Assembly (NCBI GenBank): GCA_948938605.1 | Contig: CARAIG010000066.1 | Location: 1 to 22,531 of the forward strand | Direction of reading: 5' to 3' | From: an uncultured Eubacteriales bacterium | GTDB lineage: Bacteria > Bacillota > Clostridia > Christensenellales > CAG-314 | DNA length: 22,531 nt | Part shown: piece by piece, positions 22,120-22,531 of the stretch | How the letters are laid out: each line of letters begins with the position of its first letter | Position numbering within the stretch: position 1 is the stretch's first letter | Made by a program: the position numbers and the translations under genes | Notes under the pieces: model-generated | Databases searched by the model: none | Told to the model about the DNA's origin: nothing | The model's input: the letters and a program-made list of their open reading frames with translations, nothing else

Positions 22120-22172
22120 TTGTCCGTTGGTTCTTAGATCCTTCGACTCACTGCGTTCGCTCAGGATGACAT
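22120..22172. repeat. Interspersed CAGGATGACAT repeat (right part)
   Basis: CCGTTGGTTCTTAGATCCTT followed by CGCTCAGGATGACAT matches the right part of the repeats at 4561-4706 and 8701-8880. The AAACATCTGGGAATA block of those copies is reduced to GGAATATAGCATA here. Confidence 0.7.
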
Positions 22173-22430
22173 ATATAATGTTGTTTACCGCTCAGGATGA
22201 CATTAAATATAGCATTCAGAATGACATAATTGGTGTTATGCTCAGGTGACATATATTTTTAATGCGGAATGCGTAATTAAAGTTGAGTTAAATTTAATAC
22301 TGGATTGCTTCGTCGCTACCGCTCCTCGCAAAGACGTAAAAGAATACAGTGTGCGGTGCAAGAGTCTATCCACCCTACGAAAGCAAAATCGTAAGTTTAA
22401 CGCAGTAGTCGTCTTATTTATACCAGTTTC

Positions 22431-22531
22431 TAAGCCCGCAGAAAGGGGTGGAGGCGAGGCAAACAAGGCGAACGCGAAGGAGCGTACTAAGTCGTACGTG
22501 ACTGAGCGTGAGTCCGCAGTTTAACAAAGCA
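22431..22531 (+). repeat. Covarying hairpin element, copy D (cut by window end)
   Basis: Starts TAAGCCCGCA and carries GAGGCAAACAAGGCG on the left, as copy A does. The core is GGAGCGTACTAAGTCGTACG and GTGACT, held by GCG-ACGC and GCGT-CGC arms, then GCAGTTTAACAAAGCA at the window end. The sequence just before it (TATTTATACCAGTTTC) resembles that before copy B (TATTAATACCAATATC), so the left boundary may extend further. Confidence 0.75.

Larger units (their letters stand above)
21897..22531. other. Gene-free repeat region upstream of rnj
   Basis: No credible gene. From 21897 to about 22060 is the rnj upstream region; I see no convincing -35/-10 pair. Then come an AATGCGTAATTGCGGTTACG module (22067), a copy of the CAGGATGACAT repeat (22120-22172), and decayed GATGACAT units to 22254. 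These are followed by AATGCGGAATGCGTAATT plus the TTGCTTCGTCGC palindrome (22261-22337), a GTGCAAGAGTC...CACCCTACGAAA unit (22357-22382), and the start of hairpin element D. Open frames here are built from repeats. Confidence 0.75.

Noticed and set aside
22242..22524. Open frames on both strands at the window end
   Set aside because: They consist of repeat modules and part of hairpin element D, with no ribosome binding site or recognisable domain.

Overview
This is chromosomal DNA from a Bacillota (Firmicutes) bacterium, most likely an uncultured Clostridia-type lineage of moderate GC. The evidence is a T-box leader in front of valS, an RNase J, a RicT (PSP1) protein next to tmk and holB, an Hsp33, a U32/TrmR tRNA-modification pair, strong AGGAG-type ribosome binding sites and sigma-A-type promoters with 17-18 base spacers. 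The lineage is an inference. There is no phage, transposase gene, CRISPR array, rRNA or tRNA gene in the window.

Layout. 1-3240: valS on the minus strand with promoter, T-box leader and leader terminator. 3425-6560: a plus-strand ABC importer (lipoprotein binding protein, ATPase, permease) whose first intergenic gap is filled with repeats. 6544-7533: a YkvI-like membrane transporter, minus strand, overlapping the permease tail to tail. 7611-10733: tmk, holB and ricT on the minus strand, with a repeat block between holB and ricT and a tandem duplication of the ricT start region. 10934-12029: a plus-strand operon of a small MGMT-family protein and two related small proteins with C-terminal membrane anchors, closed by a strong terminator. 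12083-14888: membrane protein, methyltransferase and hslO on the minus strand. 15092-17559: asd-dapA-dapB on the plus strand, the diaminopimelate/lysine branch from aspartyl phosphate to tetrahydrodipicolinate. 18097-21896: rnj, trmR and a U32 (TrhP-like) gene on the minus strand; the last two probably make 5-methoxyuridine at tRNA position 34.

The unusual content is between the genes. The large gaps (1-153, 4430-4804, 8680-9150, 17560-18096, 21900-22531) are mosaics of short palindromic repeats. The most striking family is a ~120-base element present four times (9031-9154, 17860-17963, 17989-18109, 22431 to the window end). It has a nearly invariant core (CGTACTA...CGTACGTGAC) held by stems whose sequences differ between copies but keep pairing, and outer ends that change in a matched way (TAAGCCCGTA/TACGGGCTTA versus TAAGACCGTA/TACGGTCTTA). 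At five gene ends the repeat begins at, or supplies, the stop codon. A second notable feature is an 81-base-period duplication of the ricT leader, which creates a 10-codon upstream ORF copying the first four residues of RicT.

Most protein calls rest on motifs read directly from the translation. Transport substrates, the function of the small membrane-anchored proteins and the nature of the repeat elements are unknown.
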